Shown: piece by piece, positions 33,963 to 37,598 of the stretch
How the letters are laid out: each line of letters begins with the position of its first letter
Numbering within the stretch: the first letter of the stretch is position 1
Assembly: GCA_040904945.1 (NCBI GenBank)
Contig: JBBDSM010000081.1
Span: 1-37,598, forward strand
Reading direction: 5' to 3'
Origin: JAWLHJ01 sp040904945
GTDB lineage: Bacteria > Gemmatimonadota > Gemmatimonadetes > Longimicrobiales > Gaopeijiaceae
DNA length: 37,598 nt
Made by a program: the position numbers and the translations under genes
Notes under the pieces: model-generated
What the model was told of the DNA's origin: nothing
Seen by the model: only the letters and a program-made list of their open reading frames with translations
Database searches by the model: none

Positions 33963-35107
33963 CACGTGGCCTCCGTTCCGGAGGTCATGCTGCGAGCCAC
34001 GGACTCCGCGATCCGGCCTGCGGCCTCGGGGCGCGCCAGCCCCAGCGCCACACGGCGCATCACGGCGAGGCGCGGGGCATCGGACGTCAGGCTCGCCACG
34101 GCGCTCCAGAGTCGGGTCGGCGTCATCTCCGCCTGCGGGAGCACCACGGCCGCTCCGGCCGCGGCGAGCGACTCGGCGTTGCGCGCCTGGTGGTCCTCGG
34201 CGGCGCTCGGGAGCGGCACCAGCACGGCCGGCAGCCCCTCGACCAGCAGCTCGGCGGTGAAGGTGGCACCCGCGCGCGCCAGAGCCAGGTCCGAAGCGAC
34301 CAGCGCCACCGGCATGTCGTCGATGTACGGCACCGGCACGACCCACTCGGCGCCCTCGCCCATCGCTTCGAGCTCGCCCCGGATGCGGTCGTGGTGCGCA
34401 GGCCCGGTGGCCCAGAGAACGTGAAGCTCCGCAGGCCGTTCGAGCGCCCCGGACGCCACCGATCGCACGGCTTCGAGGAGCGCATCGTTCACGGCGCGAG
34501 CACCCTGGCTCCCACCGACGACGAGGAGCACGGTGGCGTGCTCGGGGAGGCCGAGCCGAGCCCGTGCCTGCCCCCGCTCGATCTCGCTCCGCGGCCGTAC
34601 CGGGTTGCCGGTGACGACCGCCCGCTCGCGCCCCGCCGGCAGACGGTCCACGGCTTCGGGAAAGGCGACATGGACGTGGGCGGCCCAGCGACTGAGCAGC
34701 TTCGTGACCAGGCCGGGCACGGCATTCGGCTCCTGCAGAACGAGGGGCGTCCCGGTGAGCACGGCCGCGATGCCCGCGGGCGCGCTCGCATATCCACCGG
34801 TCACCACGACGGCCTCCGGCCGGAGCTCGGCGAAGAGGCGGAGCGTCCGGGCGATCGAGCCCACGACTCCCGCGACGCCGAGGAGGCTGCGGAAGGGGCG
34901 GGAGCGATCGAGGCCCTGCACCGGGAGCAGGAGATGCCATTCCCCGCGCTCGGCGAGGATCCGTCCCTCGATCCCCCGACGCGAGCCGATGAAGAGAGCG
35001 CGCACCTCGGGGTGGAGCGCGCGGAGCTCGTCCGCCACCGCGAGGGCCGGATAGAGGTGCCCGCCCGTGCCGCCCCCTGAGAATACGACCACGCGACGAT
35101 CATGCAC
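33962..35107 (-). CDS. murG: Lipid II synthase MurG
   Basis: MurG transfers GlcNAc onto lipid I at the inner face of the membrane to make lipid II. GGGTGGHLYPA (11-21) is the first glycine-rich loop, GGYASAPAG and QEPNAVPGL follow, and GGSQGARAVN is the second nucleotide-sugar loop. The GTG at 35107 gives 381 residues, and AGGAGG lies 4 bases upstream, which settles this start over the longer frame to 35161. It overlaps the ftsW end by 8 bases and the murC start by 1. Confidence 0.97.
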   Translation of the reverse strand: MHDRRVVVFSGGGTGGHLYPALAVADELRALHPEVRALFIGSRRGIEGRILAERGEWHLLLPVQGLDRSRPFRSLLGVAGVVGSIARTLRLFAELRPEAVVVTGGYASAPAGIAAVLTGTPLVLQEPNAVPGLVTKLLSRWAAHVHVAFPEAVDRLPAGRERAVVTGNPVRPRSEIERGQARARLGLPEHATVLLVVGGSQGARAVNDALLEAVRSVASGALERPAELHVLWATGPAHHDRIRGELEAMGEGAEWVVPVPYIDDMPVALVASDLALARAGATFTAELLVEGLPAVLVPLPSAAEDHQARNAESLAAAGAAVVLPQAEMTPTRLWSAVASLTSDAPRLAVMRRVALGLARPEAAGRIAESVARSMTSGTEAT

Positions 35108-36302
35108 GGGCCCTCCTTCCCACCTGACGCCGACCGACTCCCGCACCACGACCCGAGGCACGCGCGACCGACATCAGGATCCCCAGAGCGACACACGTCA
35201 CGAGCAGATTCGAGCGCCCGTACGAGACGAGCGGAAGCGACAGCCCCGTCGCCGGCAGCAAGGCCAGCCCGACCGCCATGTGCAGCAGCGCCTGCAGCGC
35301 GATGAGGCTGGTCAGGCCGATGGCGAGGAGCTCTCCGAACAGGTCGGGCGCCCGGCCGGCCACGCGGAAGCCGACCAGCACGATCGCGGCATAGAGCGAC
35401 ACGAGCATGAGCACCCCGAGCAGCCCCCATTCCTCGCCGATCATCGCGAAGATGAAGTCATTGTGGGCTTCCGGCAGGAACCCGAACTTCTGCCGCCCCT
35501 CCCCGATGCCGACGCCGTAGAGTCCGCCCGAGCCGAGCGCCACCAGCGACTGACGGACCTGGAAGCCCGATCCCATGGGATCGGAGAGCGGGTCGAGGAA
35601 CGCGGCGAGCCGCTCCGCGCGGAAGCCGACCGCGAGCTGATCGCGAAGTACGGGCACCGCGATCAGGACCAGGAAGGCGAAATGCGCGATGCGTCCTCCG
35701 GCGCAGAACAGGATGAGCGAACCGAGCAGGCCGATGAGGAAGGCCGTCGAGAGATCCGGCTGAAGCGCGATCAGCCCCAGCACGACCGACCAGACCACGA
35801 GGAACGGCAGCAACCCGCGGGAGAGTGATTTGAACTGCGGCCCCTTCCGGACCGCGAGCGCCGCGGTCCACACCACGACCGCGATCTTCGCGAACTCCGA
35901 CGGCTGGAGGGTCACGCCGAGTGTCAGCCAGCGACGCGCCCCGTTGATCTCGGGGGCGATGGAGTGGGTCCACGGCAGGACGACCAGAATCAGGGCGACG
36001 AGAGTCACGCCGAGCAACGGCCAAGCCAGATGGGCCCAGGCCCGATACGGGAGCGCGGCGCACCCGGCCAACGCGACGAGCCCCACCGCGGCGCCGATCG
36101 CCTGCCGGAACAGATAGTAGGTGTCGGGGAGATCCTGACGCATCGCGAGCACCGACGACGCGCTGTACAGGACGACCAGACCCCAGGCCACGAGGACGAC
36201 CGTGGCGCAGAAGAGGACGGCGGCCTCCCAGCCCCGGCCGAGCCCCGCGTCGGGCAGCTGGACCGGACGCGCGGGGGCGACGTCGAGCGGGCGGGCGCTC
36301 AC
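35100..36302 (-). CDS. ftsW: Septal peptidoglycan polymerase FtsW
   Basis: FtsW is a SEDS-family glycosyltransferase that polymerises lipid II at the septum. The protein has 400 residues and about ten membrane helices. The central loop ...GSGGLYGVGIGEGRQKFGFLPEAHNDFIF is a strong FtsW/RodA/SpoVE signature. The C-terminal motif reads SYGRSNLL (360-367), where SYGGSSLL is usual. The start is GTG at 36302, sharing bases with the murD TGA (GTGA), with GGGAGG 4 bases upstream; the longer frame to 36377 is rejected. A position between murD and murG points to FtsW, not RodA. Confidence 0.95.
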   Translation of the reverse strand: MSARPLDVAPARPVQLPDAGLGRGWEAAVLFCATVVLVAWGLVVLYSASSVLAMRQDLPDTYYLFRQAIGAAVGLVALAGCAALPYRAWAHLAWPLLGVTLVALILVVLPWTHSIAPEINGARRWLTLGVTLQPSEFAKIAVVVWTAALAVRKGPQFKSLSRGLLPFLVVWSVVLGLIALQPDLSTAFLIGLLGSLILFCAGGRIAHFAFLVLIAVPVLRDQLAVGFRAERLAAFLDPLSDPMGSGFQVRQSLVALGSGGLYGVGIGEGRQKFGFLPEAHNDFIFAMIGEEWGLLGVLMLVSLYAAIVLVGFRVAGRAPDLFGELLAIGLTSLIALQALLHMAVGLALLPATGLSLPLVSYGRSNLLVTCVALGILMSVARASGRGAGVGRRQVGRRARA

Positions 36303-37598
36303 GCGACCTCCCGGGCCAGGTCCGCGAAGACGCGGCCCCGGTGCTCGTAGTTCTCGAACATGTCGAAGCTCGAGCACGCCGGAGACAGCACCACGACGTC
36401 GCCCGGGCGGGCGCAGGCAGCAGCGCGGCGTACGACCTTCTCGAAGTCGCTCCCGAGACGCTCGACGCGCACCACGTCGCCGATCTCGTCGGCAAGGCGC
36501 TCACTCACCGCGCCGAACGCCAGGACAACCCGGGCGTGCTCCGCGAGGAGAGGACCGAGCGGACGGAAGTCCTCGCCCTTGTCCTTGCCGCCCAGCAGCA
36601 CGACCGCCGGTCGGTCGAGGCTCGCCAGGGCGCTCGCCGCCGCCGAGACGTTGGTGGCCTTGGAGTCGTTGACCCAGAGCACGCCGTCCCGCTCGACGAT
36701 CGGCTCCATGCGGTGCGGGAGCGGGAGCGTGGTGCGGAGCCCCTCACGGATGCCCTCGACCGGCGCACCGGCGAGGCGGGCCGTCAGCGCCGCGGTCAGA
36801 CCGTTCCTGAGATTGTGGCGCCCCATGAGCGGGAAGTCGGAGGCCGCCAGGAGCGGCTCGTCCGCGTCGGCCACGCGTAGCGTCAGGACGCCGTCCCGAA
36901 CGAAGGCGTGCGCGCTGACGTCGTCATGGGAGAACGTGTAGCGGTGACCGGGGGCGTCCCCTGCCAGGGCTTCGACCTCGGCGTCCCCGAACGGGAGGAC
37001 CCAGGCACTCGCGTCATCGGCGTTCTCGAAGAGGCGCGCCTTGTCCGCATAGTACGCATCGAGGGACGGGTAGCGGTCGAGGTGGTCGGGCGAGAGGCCC
37101 GTCACGACGCCGATGTCGGGCCGGAACGTGTCCACGTCGGCAAGCTGGAACGAGCTCATCTCGAGCACGTACCAGTCGGGTGCGTCTTCACGCAGCGCGA
37201 GCTCGGAGGCAGCGGGCGCGAGCCCACCCCCCACGTTCCCGCCCACCGCCGCGTCCATCCCCGACGAGGCGAGAAGGTGTCCCACCAGCAGCGTGGTGGT
37301 CGTCTTCCCGTTGGTTCCGGTCACGGCGATCAGTGGAGCGCCATAGAACCGAACGGCGAGCTCAGGCTCGCTGATCCAACGCACGCCCCGCGCTCGGAGA
37401 TCTCCGAGCACCGGAGCGTCCGGCGGGATGCCGGGGCTGACCACGACGAGTCCGGCGCCAGCCAGCCATTCGAAGTCGTGTCCACCGAGCTCCACCCGCG
37501 CTCCCGCGGATTCGAGGTCGGCTCCACGAGCTGCAGTTGCGGCGTCAGTGCGCAGATCCGAGACATAGACGTCTCCTCCCTTGGCGAGGGCCAATCGG
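36299..37598 (-). CDS. murD: UDP-MurNAc-L-alanine--D-glutamate ligase, 5' end missing
   Basis: MurD adds D-glutamate to UDP-MurNAc-L-Ala. The ATP loop GTNGKTTTT, the SSFQL block and LSPDHLDRYPS match the Mur ligase family in its MurD form. LPHRMEPI and WVNDSKATN mark the C-terminal part. The frame is open to the right edge of the window. The visible N-terminus (LALAKGGDVYVSDLR) is already inside the first Rossmann fold, so I estimate that 15-30 residues are missing. The TTG at 37594 is internal. It is the first visible gene of the dcw run. Confidence 0.96.
   Translation of the reverse strand, partial: RLALAKGGDVYVSDLRTDAATAARGADLESAGARVELGGHDFEWLAGAGLVVVSPGIPPDAPVLGDLRARGVRWISEPELAVRFYGAPLIAVTGTNGKTTTTLLVGHLLASSGMDAAVGGNVGGGLAPAASELALREDAPDWYVLEMSSFQLADVDTFRPDIGVVTGLSPDHLDRYPSLDAYYADKARLFENADDASAWVLPFGDAEVEALAGDAPGHRYTFSHDDVSAHAFVRDGVLTLRVADADEPLLAASDFPLMGRHNLRNGLTAALTARLAGAPVEGIREGLRTTLPLPHRMEPIVERDGVLWVNDSKATNVSAAASALASLDRPAVVLLGGKDKGEDFRPLGPLLAEHARVVLAFGAVSERLADEIGDVVRVERLGSDFEKVVRRAAACARPGDVVVLSPACSSFDMFENYEHRGRVFADLAREVA

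Noticed and set aside
33963..34940. Long N-terminal extension of the murC frame
   Set aside because: It lies entirely inside murG in another frame and has shadow composition. The ATG at 33962 has a good Shine-Dalgarno and family N-terminus.

Overview
The window is a GC-rich, almost fully coding stretch of a Gram-negative bacterial chromosome. It carries outer-membrane barrel and lipoprotein genes, a division and cell-wall (dcw) cluster, and a de novo purine cluster. Start codons are often GTG or TTG, and neighbouring genes commonly share 4-8 bases (ATGA, GTGA or TTGA junctions). The gene content and an FtsW with an unusual SYGRSN motif would fit Gemmatimonadota or a related Gram-negative phylum, but that placement is inference. 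I saw no rRNA, tRNA, CRISPR array, prophage or transposase gene.

Layout. (1) 1-8864, plus strand: purB (5' end cut off), purC, pssA, purS, purQ, purL, purF and an adenosine-deaminase-family gene. This is the glutamine-dependent purine pathway, with a phosphatidylserine synthase gene embedded in it. (2) 8877-19322, minus strand, transcribed from alr towards fbp: alr, cdd, a lipoprotein, an outer-membrane barrel protein, mtaB, miaB, lapA-like, comEC and fbp. The nine genes are so tightly packed that they probably form one operon. (3) 19384-20172, plus strand: mazG, divergent from alr. (4) 20166-37598, minus strand, transcribed from the right edge inward: murD (5' end cut off), ftsW, murG, murC, ftsQ, ftsA, ftsZ, a MepM-like M23 endopeptidase, a von Willebrand-type membrane protein, ftsY, recG, asnS and a D-2-hydroxyacid dehydrogenase.

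The most unusual locus is the only gene-free stretch of about 300 bases, between ftsY and recG. It is a roughly 300-bp element with perfect 24-bp terminal inverted repeats and several internal hairpins. One end supplies the ftsY stop codon and the other lies 2 bases before the probable recG GTG start. The element contains a 55-codon reading frame with a good Shine-Dalgarno sequence, whose stop codon lies one base before that GTG. It therefore looks like a MITE-like insertion that split an ftsY-recG junction and may re-create translational coupling to recG. A second oddity is that the membrane protein downstream of the M23 gene has no ATG, GTG or TTG at its obvious start. The well-placed start position, with a good Shine-Dalgarno, reads GTA.
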